Origin: Hyphomicrobiales bacterium
Lineage (GTDB): Bacteria > Pseudomonadota > Alphaproteobacteria > Rhizobiales > Rhizobiaceae
Length of the DNA stretch: 64,000 nucleotides
Direction: 5' to 3'
Assembly: GCA_900469615.1 (NCBI GenBank)
Contig: UBYA01000006.1
Span: 62,001-126,000, forward strand
The notes beneath the pieces were generated by a model. The model was given only the letters and a program-made list of their open reading frames with translations. It did not search any database and was not told where the DNA came from. Numbering within the stretch: the stretch's first letter is position 1; each line of letters begins with the position of its first letter. The position numbers were made by a program, and so were the translations under genes. This document shows, in pieces, positions 1 to 9,711 of the stretch.

Positions 1-1491
1 ATTTCCCTTTTCCTCGCAGATGATACGGCCACGGCCCAGCTCGGAGAGGATCTGGCGCTGGCATTGAAGGTCGGCGACTGTCTGGCGCTATCGGGCGATC
101 TCGGTGCCGGCAAATCCTCGCTCGCCCGCGCACTGCTGCGCGCCATGGCCGACGATGCCGAACTGGACGTGCCGAGCCCGACCTTTACGCTCGTACAATC
201 CTATGAGCTGCGTATTCCGGTCTCGCATTTCGATCTCTATCGCCTCGGCGACCCCAGCGAGTTGACGGAGCTTGGTTTCGACGAGGCCCTGCAGTCCGGG
301 ATTTGCCTTGTCGAATGGCCCGAAATGGCCGAAGGCGAGTTGCCAGCCGAGCGCATCGACCTCAGGCTCACGCACGAGGGCGAGGGGCGGCGGGTCACGA
401 TCACGGCGCCGGACCGGCAGACGGCGCGCATCGAGCGCGTCCTGGCCATCCGCGCTTTTCTCGATCAGCACGGCTATGGCGGCGCGCATCGGCGCTTCCT
501 GACCGGCGATGCCTCGCTGCGCGCCTATGAATCGATCTATCCGAAGGATGGCGGCAGCCGTGTGATCCTGATGGACTGGCCGCGCCTGCCGGAAGGGCCG
601 CCCGTGCTCGACGGCAAGCCCTATCCGAAAGTCGCGCATCTTGCCTGGGATGCCTATCCCTTCGTCGCAATCGCCAATGTCCTCAGCGAGAACGGCTTTG
701 CCGCTCCGGAAATCTATGCCGCCGACTATGACCAGGGTATCCTTCTCATCGAGGATCTCGGCACGGAAGGCGTGCTCGATGCACAGGGCAAGCCGATTGC
801 CGAGCGTTACCGCGCCGGCGTCGCGTGCCTCGCGCATCTGCACGGGCTTTCCATTCCCCACGATATTCCGGTAACGCCGGACCACACCCACCACATTCCG
901 GACTTCGACCGGACGGCGATGAAGATGGAAGCGCGCCTCCTTCTCGACTGGCATCTGCCCTGGAAACGCGGCACGCCGGCCAGCGACGAGGAACGGGCGG
1001 ATTATTTAGCGATCTGGGACGGGCTGATCGATCAGCTCGAAGACACGGAAAAGAACCTGCTGCTGCGCGACATGCATTCGCCGAATATCATCTGGCGGGC
1101 GCATCAACAGGGCATCAAGCGCGTCGGCATCATCGATTTCCAGGACGCGATGATCGGACCGACCTCCTATGATGTCGCCTCGCTCGTGCAGGATGCCCGG
1201 GTGACGATCGAGCGCGATCTGCACGACCAGCTGATGGCCGATTATCTCGCGCTCCGGCATGCCCAGGGCGGCTTCGACGAGGCGAAATTCCTGAAGAGCT
1301 GGGCGATCATGTCGGCGCAGCGCAATTGCAAGCTTGCCGGCCTGTGGGTGCGGCTCTTGCAGCGCGACGGCAAGCCCGGATACCTGAAGCACATGCCGCG
1401 CACACTCGCCTACCTCGCCATCGCCTTCGAGCACGAAGCGCTCACCCCTTTACGCGAATGGTGCGAGAAGGCGGGTATCGGCCGCGCATAG
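1..1491 (+). CDS. tsaE-amgK: TsaE-AmgK fusion: tRNA t6A ATPase subunit joined to cell-wall sugar kinase (5' truncated)
   Basis: The reading frame is open from base 1, so the true start lies outside the window; 496 residues are visible. The first ~150 form a TsaE P-loop ATPase (Walker A GDLGAGKSS at about residues 31-39, then SPTFTLVQSYE and HFDLYRL), which in other bacteria works with TsaB/TsaD to make t6A37 in ANN-decoding tRNAs. The remaining ~340 form an aminoglycoside-phosphotransferase-like kinase with a catalytic loop LLLRDMHSPNIIW and a metal motif IIDFQDA. Kinases of this kind next to murU are AmgK, which phosphorylates MurNAc/GlcNAc at the anomeric carbon during peptidoglycan recycling. 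The neighbouring murU 76 bp downstream supports that reading. The fusion is seen directly; the AmgK role is inferred from family and context. Confidence 0.88.
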   Translation: MSLFLADDTATAQLGEDLALALKVGDCLALSGDLGAGKSSLARALLRAMADDAELDVPSPTFTLVQSYELRIPVSHFDLYRLGDPSELTELGFDEALQSGICLVEWPEMAEGELPAERIDLRLTHEGEGRRVTITAPDRQTARIERVLAIRAFLDQHGYGGAHRRFLTGDASLRAYESIYPKDGGSRVILMDWPRLPEGPPVLDGKPYPKVAHLAWDAYPFVAIANVLSENGFAAPEIYAADYDQGILLIEDLGTEGVLDAQGKPIAERYRAGVACLAHLHGLSIPHDIPVTPDHTHHIPDFDRTAMKMEARLLLDWHLPWKRGTPASDEERADYLAIWDGLIDQLEDTEKNLLLRDMHSPNIIWRAHQQGIKRVGIIDFQDAMIGPTSYDVASLVQDARVTIERDLHDQLMADYLALRHAQGGFDEAKFLKSWAIMSAQRNCKLAGLWVRLLQRDGKPGYLKHMPRTLAYLAIAFEHEALTPLREWCEKAGIGRA

Positions 1492-1567
1492 CGACCGAAG
1501 ACCCGGCGACGGCTTTCCGGCCTTGTGCTAAAGGAGAGCAAAGAGCGAATCACGAGTTCGAGACGAT

Positions 1568-2299
1568 ATGACCATCAAGCAAGCCATGGTATTGGCCGCG
1601 GGGCTCGGAACCCGCATGCGGCCGATCACCGACACCATCCCGAAACCGCTGGTGAAGATCGCCGGCAAGCCGATGATCGATTATACGCTGGATGCGCTGG
1701 TCGAGGCCGGCGTCGAGCGGGCCGTCGTGAACGTTCACCACCACGCCGACCAGATGGAGGCGCATCTGCGCGGCTATCGCGGTCTCGATATCCTGATCTC
1801 GGATGAGCGAGACGCGCTGATGAACAACGGCGGCGGCCTCGTCAAAGGCCTGAAGCTGTTGAGTCGCGATCCGGTCTTCGTCATGAATGCCGACCTGTTC
1901 TGGATCGGCGAGCAGCCCGGTCATCCAACAAATCTCGAACGCTTAGCCGGATTCTACGACAGCGAGCGCATGGATATGGCGATGCTCTGCGTCGACCTCG
2001 AACGCACCACGGGCCATAATGGCAAGAATGATTTCGCCATGGCACAAGACGGAGGGCTCGCCCGCTTCCGTGATGTCGGACGCGACGGGGTCGTCTATGC
2101 CGGTGCTATTGCCATGAGCCCAGCCTTTTTTGACGACGCGCCGAATGACGCCTTCAACCTCAACATCTACTTCGACAAAGCCATTGCCTGCGGCAGGCTC
2201 TACGGCACCATGCTCGCCGGCCATTGGCTGACGGTGGGAACGCCGGAGGCGGTCGGCGAGGCGGAGGAAGCGATCCGGACCTACCGGGCGTTCGCGTGA
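1568..2299 (+). CDS. murU: N-acetylmuramate-1-phosphate uridylyltransferase MurU
   Basis: A 243-residue nucleotidyltransferase of the sugar-phosphate family. The N-terminus has the nucleotide-binding loop GLGTRMRPIT followed by KPLVKIAGKPMIDY, and MNADLFW carries the metal-binding Asp. MurU makes UDP-MurNAc from MurNAc-1-phosphate in the cytoplasm, completing the anomeric recycling route that bypasses de novo, fosfomycin-sensitive synthesis. The preceding kinase domain would supply its substrate, so the pair makes a complete module. Length fits MurU, not the longer GlmU or GalU. It is separated by 4 bp from addB, so these genes are probably co-transcribed. A general mannose-1-phosphate guanylyltransferase annotation is the alternative, made less likely by the context. 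Confidence 0.85.
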   Translation: MTIKQAMVLAAGLGTRMRPITDTIPKPLVKIAGKPMIDYTLDALVEAGVERAVVNVHHHADQMEAHLRGYRGLDILISDERDALMNNGGGLVKGLKLLSRDPVFVMNADLFWIGEQPGHPTNLERLAGFYDSERMDMAMLCVDLERTTGHNGKNDFAMAQDGGLARFRDVGRDGVVYAGAIAMSPAFFDDAPNDAFNLNIYFDKAIACGRLYGTMLAGHWLTVGTPEAVGEAEEAIRTYRAFA

Positions 2300-2303
2300 G
2301 CCG

Positions 2304-5300
2304 ATGACGGGCGGACACCGGCAGCGCATCCTGACGATTCCGGCGGGTCTGCCCTTCCTGAAGACCCTTGCGACGGCTCTGTGCGACGGCCGGCTGACCG
2401 AACACTTCCGCCATGATCCGGACGACCCGCTGTCGCTTGCCAAGGTCAGCATCTTCCTGCCGACACGGCGTGCGGCGCGCGTGCTGCGCTCGGAATTCGT
2501 CGATCTGCTCGGCGGCCGCTCGGCCATCCTGCCCGTCATTCGCCCGCTCGGCGAGACCGACGACGACAGCGGCTATTTCGAGGAAGCCCTGCCGGAGACG
2601 GCCGATCTGGCGCAGCCGCTTGCCAATACGGCACGGCTGCTGGAACTGGCACGGCTGATCCTTGCCTGGCGCAACAAGCTGCCGCAGATCGTGCGCGACA
2701 TTCACTCCGACTCGCCGCTGGTGGCGCCCGCGAGCCCGGCCGATGCCATCTGGCTGGCGCGCAATCTGGCCGAACTCATCGATTCGCTTGAGACGGAAGA
2801 TCGCGACTGGAGCGAACTTGCCAATCTCAGCGCCGAGGACCATGCGCTCTGGTGGCAGCTGACGGCCGAATTCCTGGCGATCGCCAGCGCCTTCTGGCCG
2901 GCCCGGCTCGAGGAACTCGGCAAGTCTTCCCCTGCCCGCAACCGCAATGCCATTCTGCGGGCCGAAGTGCAGCGGATCGCCACCATGCGGCATCCGGGGC
3001 CTGTCATCATTGCAGGCTCGACCGGCTCGGTCCCCGCGACGGCGGAGCTGATTGCCGCGGTCGCCGACCTGCCGCAAGGCGTGATCGTGCTTCCCGGCCT
3101 CGATCTGACGATGCCCGAAGAGGATTGGCAGCTCGTTGCGCCGGAGACAGGGATCGGCGAGAGAGCCGACCCGACCACGCGCAGCCATCCGCAATACGGT
3201 CTTTCGCTGCTGCTGAAGCGACTACGCGTCACGCGCCGCGATGTCGAAACCATCGCGGACGCGGCGGAAACCATGCAGATGCGCGCCCAGGTCCTGTCGC
3301 GCGCGCTGGCGCCGGCCAAGGCGACGAGCGGTTGGGGAAGCTGGCGCAAGACGCTCGCTCCCCATGCGATGGCGGACGCATTTGGCGATGTGGCCCTCAT
3401 CGAGGCCGCCAACGAGCGCGAGGAAGCGACCGCGATCGCCATCGCCTTGCGGCTGGCGCTGGAAAAACCCGGACGCCACGGCGGCGAGAGCCAGGCGGCG
3501 CTGATCACGCCCGACCGCAATCTCGCCCGGCGCGTGACCGCAGAGCTGGCCCGCTTCGGCATCACCGCCGACGATTCGGCAGGCACACCGCTGAACGCCA
3601 CGCCGCAGGGCACGTTGCTGCAATTGCTGCTGGAGGCCGCGCTTCGCCCCGGCGATCCCGTCGCAGTCGTCGCGTTGCTCAAGCATCCCCTCGCCCTGTT
3701 CGGCCTGCCGGCGGAGATACGCCAGCCGGGCGTCGACGCGCTGGAAATCCTGGCGCTCCGCGGCGGCGTCGCCAATGTCGACATCGGCAGGCTGGAAGCG
3801 CTGCTCGACGAGCGGATGGCGGGGCAGGTCAACGATCGTCACCCGCCGCAATGGCGCAAATCGCTGCCGGCAGAATCCGGCGAACGCGCATGCGCCCTGG
3901 CGCAGCGGGTGACTGCCGCATGCGAACCGCTGATACCGGCGCTTTCCGCGCTCGGCGGACAGGGTCTCCTTACCCTTTCGGATTGGGCCGAGCGCACCGG
4001 CCGGGCTTTGGAAGCCGTAGCAACGGACGAACGCGGCGACCTTACCGGGCTCTGGTCGGGCGAAGCCGGGGATACGCTTGCAAGCCTGCTGAGAGACGTT
4101 ATCGAGACCGATGGGCAGCTGGAAGCCGATGGGCCGCAATGGATCGATATCATGGCAGCGCTCTGCGTCGGTCAGGCGGTGAAACCGCGCGCACTCAGCC
4201 ATCCCCGCCTCTTCATCTTCGGCACGCTGGAAGCACGCCTGCAGAGCGTCGATACGCTGATCCTCGGCGGATTGAACGAAGGGTCATGGCCGGGGCAGAC
4301 GGCGAACAATCCCTTCATTTCCCGCAGCATGAAGACGGAGATCGGCCTGGAGCCGCCGGAGCGGCGCATCGGCCAGCTTGCGCACGACTTCGAAATGGCG
4401 AACGGCACCCGCGACCTGATCTATTCCCGTGCGCTGCGCCAGGGCTCGACGCCGACGGTGGCCTCGCGCTGGCTACAGCGGCTGATCGCGCTCGGCGGCA
4501 AGCAGCTGGAAGAAGACATGAAGGCCCGCGGCGACCAGTATCGCCACTGGGCCGCGATGATCGACGAGGGCGAAAATCAGGCACCGGCCCTGCGACCGGC
4601 ACCAAAACCGCCCGTGGAGTTGCAGCCCAAGAGCTATTCCTTCAGCGAAGTCGGGCGACTGCGGCGCGACCCCTATTCGATCTATGCCCGGCGCGTGCTG
4701 CGGCTCGATCCGGTCGATCCGTTCAACCGCGATCCCGGCCCGGCCGAGCGCGGCACGCTCTACCACAAGATCATCGACCGCTTCGTCCGCGAGGGGCATA
4801 TCGCCGGCACGCCGGACGCGGCGCTGGCCATGGATCGCATCATCGCCGATCTCTTCGATGCCGAGCGGCTGCCCGTTCACATCGACAGCGTCTGGCGTCC
4901 GCGTTTCCGCGAAGTGGCGCGGGCTTTCCTTGAATGGGAAGCGGAACGGCGGCCTCAGCTTCGCCAAACGGCGACGGAAGTGCCGGCCGGTGTCGAGATC
5001 GAACCGATCGGCATTCGGCTGACAGGCGTTGCCGACCGTATCGACATCAAGAGCGACAAGGGCGCCGACCTCATCGACTACAAGACCGGCTCCAACCCGT
5101 CGCCACCGCAGGCCCGCGCGTTGCTCGACCCGCAGCTGGCACTGGAAGCCTATGCGCTGAAGGCGGGCGCGTTCCGCAATATCGGCGCGCTGCTCCCCGA
5201 GAACCTGCTTTACGTTCGTCTCCGGCCCGGCGACCGCTTCAGGGTCGATCAAGTCAACAACGAACATTCCACCCGCGGCGGCAAGACGGAAACGAAGTCG

Positions 5301-5495
5301 GCTATGGATCTGGCGCAGGAATCGATGGACCAGCTCGTCAAATTCGTCTCGCTGCTGCAATCGGGCGAAAAGGGCTTTTCCTCGCGGCTGATTCCGGCCC
5401 AGCAGTTCGAATATGGCGGCGATTACGACCACCTCGCCCGCGTGTCGGAATGGTCTACGGCCGAGAACGAACAGGAGGGCGGCGGCGATGAGTGA
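2304..5495 (+). CDS. addB: Double-strand break repair protein AddB (alphaproteobacterial type)
   Basis: A 1063-residue subunit of the AddAB helicase-nuclease that resects DNA ends for RecA recombination. The C-terminal ~270 residues hold a RecB-type PD-(D/E)XK nuclease: YSFSEVGRLRRDPYSIYA, then GTLYHKIIDRF, then GVADRID and LIDYKTGS with the catalytic Asp and Lys. The N-terminal half is an inactivated helicase fold with no Walker A GKT, as is usual for alpha-type AddB. No cysteine occurs in the last ~400 residues, so the four-Cys iron-sulfur staple of Bacillus AddB is absent. The gene starts 4 bp after murU and its last 8 bases overlap the start of addA. Confidence 0.93.
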   Translation: MTGGHRQRILTIPAGLPFLKTLATALCDGRLTEHFRHDPDDPLSLAKVSIFLPTRRAARVLRSEFVDLLGGRSAILPVIRPLGETDDDSGYFEEALPETADLAQPLANTARLLELARLILAWRNKLPQIVRDIHSDSPLVAPASPADAIWLARNLAELIDSLETEDRDWSELANLSAEDHALWWQLTAEFLAIASAFWPARLEELGKSSPARNRNAILRAEVQRIATMRHPGPVIIAGSTGSVPATAELIAAVADLPQGVIVLPGLDLTMPEEDWQLVAPETGIGERADPTTRSHPQYGLSLLLKRLRVTRRDVETIADAAETMQMRAQVLSRALAPAKATSGWGSWRKTLAPHAMADAFGDVALIEAANEREEATAIAIALRLALEKPGRHGGESQAALITPDRNLARRVTAELARFGITADDSAGTPLNATPQGTLLQLLLEAALRPGDPVAVVALLKHPLALFGLPAEIRQPGVDALEILALRGGVANVDIGRLEALLDERMAGQVNDRHPPQWRKSLPAESGERACALAQRVTAACEPLIPALSALGGQGLLTLSDWAERTGRALEAVATDERGDLTGLWSGEAGDTLASLLRDVIETDGQLEADGPQWIDIMAALCVGQAVKPRALSHPRLFIFGTLEARLQSVDTLILGGLNEGSWPGQTANNPFISRSMKTEIGLEPPERRIGQLAHDFEMANGTRDLIYSRALRQGSTPTVASRWLQRLIALGGKQLEEDMKARGDQYRHWAAMIDEGENQAPALRPAPKPPVELQPKSYSFSEVGRLRRDPYSIYARRVLRLDPVDPFNRDPGPAERGTLYHKIIDRFVREGHIAGTPDAALAMDRIIADLFDAERLPVHIDSVWRPRFREVARAFLEWEAERRPQLRQTATEVPAGVEIEPIGIRLTGVADRIDIKSDKGADLIDYKTGSNPSPPQARALLDPQLALEAYALKAGAFRNIGALLPENLLYVRLRPGDRFRVDQVNNEHSTRGGKTETKSAMDLAQESMDQLVKFVSLLQSGEKGFSSRLIPAQQFEYGGDYDHLARVSEWSTAENEQEGGGDE

Positions 5496-8400
5496 GTTTT
5501 CCGCCGACGATATCGCCACACTGCCGGAAAGCGACGACCCCGGCGTCTGGATCAGCTGGACGACCATCCAGCAATCCATCGCCTCCGATCCCGAGCGTTC
5601 GGCCTGGGTCTCGGCCAATGCCGGCTCCGGCAAGACGCATGTGCTGACGCAGCGCGTCATTCGCCTGCTTCTGGCTGGCGCCCGCCCTTCGGCCATTCTC
5701 TGCCTGACCTATACCAAGGCCGCCGCGTCCGAGATGTCGAACCGCGTCTTCGACCGGCTGGCGGCCTGGGCGACGATGCCGGACGAGGAGCTGAAGACAC
5801 GTATTGCCGACATCGAGGGCAGGCAACCGGATCTCTTCAAGCTTGCCGAGGCGCGCCGGCTTTTCGCCAAGGCGCTCGAAACGCCGGGTGGGTTGAAGAT
5901 CCAGACCATCCATGCCTTCTGCGAGGCCCTGCTGCACCAATTCCCGCTCGAGGCCAACGTCGCCGGGCATTTCTCCGTGCTCGACGACCGGGCCGCCGAA
6001 GTTCTGCTCGACGATGCGCGCCGCGCACTCCTGACCTCGACGACGCCGCAGGGCGATGCCGAACTGGCGCGCGCCTTCGATTATGTGCTCGACCTCGGCG
6101 ACGAATCGGGGCTTGAGACGCTGCTCGGCGATATCGTCGCCAACCGCAATGCCATTCGTCGCTTCACCGAGGCGGCCGAACGCCAGGGCGGTCTCGAAAA
6201 TGCGCTGCTAGCCCGGCTCGGCCTTTCCCCCGGCGAGACGGAAACGAGCATAGCGGAGCAATATTGGCCGCTTCCCGGCCTTTCCGGCGCTGCACTGGAA
6301 CTTTATCTCACGCTCGCCGACCAGAAGGGTGGCGCCAAGGCGCAGGAAGTCGCTTATGCGCTGCGCCTTGCCAAGCGCGAGGCAGATCCGCTCGCGCGCG
6401 CCGAGATTCTCGAAAAGGCCGTACTCACCGCGAAAGGCGAGCCGAAGTCGGACAGCCAGTTCTTCGTCAAGGCGATGCTGGCCGACGCTCCGGCGCTGGC
6501 CGAGGCGGTGGCCGAGGCACGCACCCATGTCGTTGCCTGCCGTGACCGGCTGAAGCTAATGCGTATGTATCGGGCCACCAGCGCCGCTCTCGTTCTCGCC
6601 GACCGGCTGAACCGCGACTATGAAGAATTGAAGAAGCGGCGCAGCCAGCTCGATTTCGAAGACCTCATCACCCGCACGGCCGATCTTCTGACCAAGAAGG
6701 ATGTCGGGCCGTGGATTCACTACAAGCTGGATCAGGGCATCGATCACATCTTGGTAGACGAGGCGCAGGATACGAGCCCGATCCAGTGGAGCGTCATCCA
6801 GTCGCTGGCGGAGGATTTCTTCTCCGGCGACAGTGCAAGACCGACGATGCGGACCATCTTTGCCGTCGGCGACGAGAAGCAATCGATCTACTCGTTCCAG
6901 GGCGCCCGTCCCGAGCGCTTTTCCGAGGAAAGCGACCGCACGCGGCGGCGGGTGGCAGCGAGCGGCCGGCAATTCTCGTCGATCCGCCTGCCCCTCTCCT
7001 TCCGCTCGACGGCCGATGTGCTCGGCGCCGTCGACCACGTCTTTACCAGCCCGGAGAATGCCCGAGGCCTCAGCGCCGTCAACGAGCCGGTGGTGCATCG
7101 CTCCAGCCGCATCGGCCACCCCGGCGCCGTCGACCTCTGGGAAATGATCGCGCCGGAACCGGCCTCCAGGGAAGAGGACTGGACGGCGCCCTTCGATTCG
7201 ACGCCTGAGAGTGCCCCTGCCGCTATCCTTGCACGACGGATGGCGCACACGATCGGCAATCTCGTCGGCCGGGAAAAGATCATCGAGAAAGGCAAAGCGC
7301 GTTTCATCGAGGCCGGCGACATTCTCGTGCTGGTGCGCAAGCGCGACAGCTTCGTCAACGCGCTGACCCGCGCCCTGAAACGACGCGGCAATATTCCCGT
7401 CGCGGGTGCCGACCGGCTGGTCCTGACCAGCCATATCGCCATTCAGGATCTTCTGGCACTCGGCCGCTTCCTGCTGCTGCCAGAAGACGATCTTTCGCTC
7501 TGCGCCCTGCTCAAGAGCCCGTTGTTCGATCTCAGCGAAGAGGATGTCTTCGCGGTTGCCGCCTATCGCGACGACGAGGAAAGCGTCTGGAGCCATCTAC
7601 AGACCTTTGCAAAGGACGGCCATGAGCGCTTCAGCCACGCGGTCGAACGCCTGAGAACCTTCCTTGCCCTGTCGAAAAGCCTTCCCGTGCATGATTTCTA
7701 TGCGCGCGTGCTCGGCAGCTTCGGCGGCCGGCGAAAGTTTCTGGCGCGGCTCGGCACCGAGGTCAGCGACATTCTCGATGAATTCCTGACCTTCACACTT
7801 GACCACGAGACGAGCGGCCTGCCCGGCCTGCAATCCTTCATCTCGACGCTGGAACTGGAAGCGCCGACCGTCAAGCGCGAGCAGGACAAGGGCCGCAACG
7901 AAGTGCGGATCATGACGGTGCATGCCTCGAAGGGGCTGGAAGCGCCGATCGTCTTCCTCGTCGATGGCGGCGGCAAGGCCTTTACCCATACGCACCTGCC
8001 GAAGATGCGGCTGATCGAGACCGGCAAGGACGAGATCCCGCTGCCGGTCTGGGTTCCGGTTTCGGCGCTCGCCAATTCGCTGACGCTGGCCGATACCGCG
8101 CGGCTGCAGGCACTGGCCGAGGAGGAATATCGCCGCCTGCTCTATGTCGGCATGACGCGCGCCGCCGACCGGCTGATCATCTGCGGCTACCGCGGCATCC
8201 GCGAAAATGCCGATACCTGGCACGCCATGATTTCCGCCGCCCTGCGCGGGGACGAGGTGCATTGCACGCAGAAGACCTTCTCCGGACCCGACGGCGACTG
8301 GGAGGGCTTGAGCTGGCGTATCGCCCAGGTCCAGCTCGATTTCGAAACCGCCAGAGAGCATGAGAAGCGTTCAGAGCGGCTGGAACTGCCGGCGGGTCTC

Positions 8401-9054
8401 AGCCGGCCATTGCCACCGCAAAGAAACCTGCCGCGACCGCTGAGCCCATCCGGCGTCGGCACCGTCATCGATGAGGAAGCCGACGATCTGCTCGTGACGT
8501 CGGCGCTCTTCGGCGAAAAGACGAAATCGGACCGCGCCCTGCAAAAGGGCCGCTTCATACACCGCATGCTGCAGACCTTGCCGGAGATCGCGCCGGCGGA
8601 GCGTGCCGACGCGGCAAGGCGCTATGCCGAGCGCGCGGCGCGCTTCTGGCCGCCGGCCGAGCGGGAGGCGCTGATCAATTCGGTCATGGCGCTGCTGGCG
8701 CATCCGGATCTGCAGGGCACCTTCAGCGCCCATGCGCAGGCCGAGGTCTCGCTCATGGGCACGCTGAAGCTCGACAGCCAATCCTACGCCGTATCGGGCC
8801 GCATCGATCGCCTGGCCGTGCTGGAGGACCGCGTCGTCATTCTCGACTACAAGACGAATCGCGTGCCGCCCGGCGAGGAGAGCGCCATTCCGTTCGCCCA
8901 CAAGGCCCAGCTCGCGATCTACCGCGAGATCCTTTCGCCGCTCTACCCCGGAAAACGCATCGACTGCATGCTGGTCTATACCGAAAACGCCTCGATCTAC
9001 ACGCTGTCCGAGCAGGCGCTTGCATTGGCGCTTGCGGAGCTCAAGACAAAGTGA
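5488..9054 (+). CDS. addA: Double-strand break repair helicase-nuclease AddA
   Basis: An 1188-residue UvrD/RecB-family helicase with a C-terminal nuclease. The Walker A motif is [15 protein letters not shown] near residue 50, the Walker B is VDEAQDTSP, and [15 protein letters not shown] is helicase motif VI. The nuclease core is SGRIDRLAV...ILDYKTNR near the C-terminus, with QLAIYREI. It pairs with AddB in end resection. I chose the ATG at 5488 over a start 75 bp upstream because AGGAGGGCGG lies just before it and the longer form would begin deep inside addB. The 8-bp overlap with addB implies translational coupling and fixed subunit ratio. Confidence 0.94.
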   Translation: MSEFSADDIATLPESDDPGVWISWTTIQQSIASDPERSAWVSANAGSGKTHVLTQRVIRLLLAGARPSAILCLTYTKAAASEMSNRVFDRLAAWATMPDEELKTRIADIEGRQPDLFKLAEARRLFAKALETPGGLKIQTIHAFCEALLHQFPLEANVAGHFSVLDDRAAEVLLDDARRALLTSTTPQGDAELARAFDYVLDLGDESGLETLLGDIVANRNAIRRFTEAAERQGGLENALLARLGLSPGETETSIAEQYWPLPGLSGAALELYLTLADQKGGAKAQEVAYALRLAKREADPLARAEILEKAVLTAKGEPKSDSQFFVKAMLADAPALAEAVAEARTHVVACRDRLKLMRMYRATSAALVLADRLNRDYEELKKRRSQLDFEDLITRTADLLTKKDVGPWIHYKLDQGIDHILVDEAQDTSPIQWSVIQSLAEDFFSGDSARPTMRTIFAVGDEKQSIYSFQGARPERFSEESDRTRRRVAASGRQFSSIRLPLSFRSTADVLGAVDHVFTSPENARGLSAVNEPVVHRSSRIGHPGAVDLWEMIAPEPASREEDWTAPFDSTPESAPAAILARRMAHTIGNLVGREKIIEKGKARFIEAGDILVLVRKRDSFVNALTRALKRRGNIPVAGADRLVLTSHIAIQDLLALGRFLLLPEDDLSLCALLKSPLFDLSEEDVFAVAAYRDDEESVWSHLQTFAKDGHERFSHAVERLRTFLALSKSLPVHDFYARVLGSFGGRRKFLARLGTEVSDILDEFLTFTLDHETSGLPGLQSFISTLELEAPTVKREQDKGRNEVRIMTVHASKGLEAPIVFLVDGGGKAFTHTHLPKMRLIETGKDEIPLPVWVPVSALANSLTLADTARLQALAEEEYRRLLYVGMTRAADRLIICGYRGIRENADTWHAMISAALRGDEVHCTQKTFSGPDGDWEGLSWRIAQVQLDFETAREHEKRSERLELPAGLSRPLPPQRNLPRPLSPSGVGTVIDEEADDLLVTSALFGEKTKSDRALQKGRFIHRMLQTLPEIAPAERADAARRYAERAARFWPPAEREALINSVMALLAHPDLQGTFSAHAQAEVSLMGTLKLDSQSYAVSGRIDRLAVLEDRVVILDYKTNRVPPGEESAIPFAHKAQLAIYREILSPLYPGKRIDCMLVYTENASIYTLSEQALALALAELKTK

Positions 9055-9128
9055 AATACCAAATATTGAAATCCGGGCACCGCACCATCACATATCTAGC
9101 AACCGTAAATCCTGGTAAGGAGCAGCCT

Positions 9129-9449
9129 ATGGCTACCGTTAAAGTCGATACCTCCAACTTCGCTACCGAAGTGCTGCAGTCCGCAGAGCCTGTCGTCGTT
9201 GATTTCTGGGCCGAATGGTGCGGCCCGTGCAAGATGATCGCTCCGGCTCTCGAAGAGCTTGCCGTGCAGTTCGAAGGCAAGGTCAAGGTTGCCAAGCTCA
9301 ACATCGACGAAAACCCGGAACTGGCCGCCCAGTTCGGCGTTCGCTCGATCCCGACGCTCGCCATGTTCAAGGCCGGCGAAGTCGCCGATATCAAGGTCGG
9401 CGCCGCTCCCAAGACGGCCCTTCAGAACTGGATCTCCAGCGCATCCTGA
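9129..9449 (+). CDS. trxA: Thioredoxin 1
   Basis: A 106-residue cytoplasmic thiol-disulfide reductant. The active site is [11 protein letters not shown], the family's WCGPC motif, followed by the cis-proline segment SIPTL. Length is standard for TrxA. The ATG at 9129 is preceded by TAAGGAGCAG, a strong ribosome-binding site; an upstream in-frame start would add 26 residues of no recognisable kind. It follows addA by 74 bp, so it could be read through from addA or have its own promoter. A strong intrinsic terminator follows 25 bp after the stop, which closes this forward transcription unit. Confidence 0.96.
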   Translation: MATVKVDTSNFATEVLQSAEPVVVDFWAEWCGPCKMIAPALEELAVQFEGKVKVAKLNIDENPELAAQFGVRSIPTLAMFKAGEVADIKVGAAPKTALQNWISSAS

Positions 9450-9474
9450 TCGGTATCGACTGAATGAAAAAATG

Positions 9475-9498
9475 GCCCCGCTTCGGCGGGGCTTTTTT
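9475..9498 (+). terminator. Rho-independent terminator after trxA
   Basis: A perfect 7-bp GC stem (GCCCCGC / GCGGGGC) with a TTCG tetraloop is followed by six T. It ends the forward run that includes trxA. Confidence 0.93.
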
Positions 9499-9517
9499 GT
9501 TGGTCCGAGAACGCGGG

Positions 9518-9692
9518 CCATCCTCGCCCTTCGAGGCTTCGCACCTCAGCAACCGTGTCGTGTTTACGCTCGCCACATGGCCGCCCGATCCTTCGACGGG
9601 CTCAGGATGAGGGCGGAGCAAGTTGCGAGCCAGATAAGGGGAACAGCCCTCATGGTGAGGAGGCCCGCAGGGCCGTCTCGAACCACGAGGGC
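9518..9692. repeat. Mosaic intergenic repeat, copy A (two palindromic modules)
   Basis: The space between trxA and folC holds two modules also found at 15026-15220 and 47977-48171. Module 1 (about 9518-9612) starts CCATCCTCGCCCTTCGAGGC and ends CTCAGGATGAGGG. Module 2 (9646-9692) starts GCCCTCATGGTGAGG and ends CTCGAACCACGAGGGC, so its ends pair as a hairpin. It resembles the intergenic mosaic elements known in rhizobia (RIME-like); the family assignment is from memory, the repetition is seen. Confidence 0.72.
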
Positions 9693-9711
9693 GAATAGCG
9701 ACTTACCGCGA

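Noticed and set aside
2852..4933. A 693-codon plus-strand frame inside addB
   Set aside because: Out-of-frame Arg/Ala-rich composition typical of a high-GC shadow; addB motifs are in the other frame.
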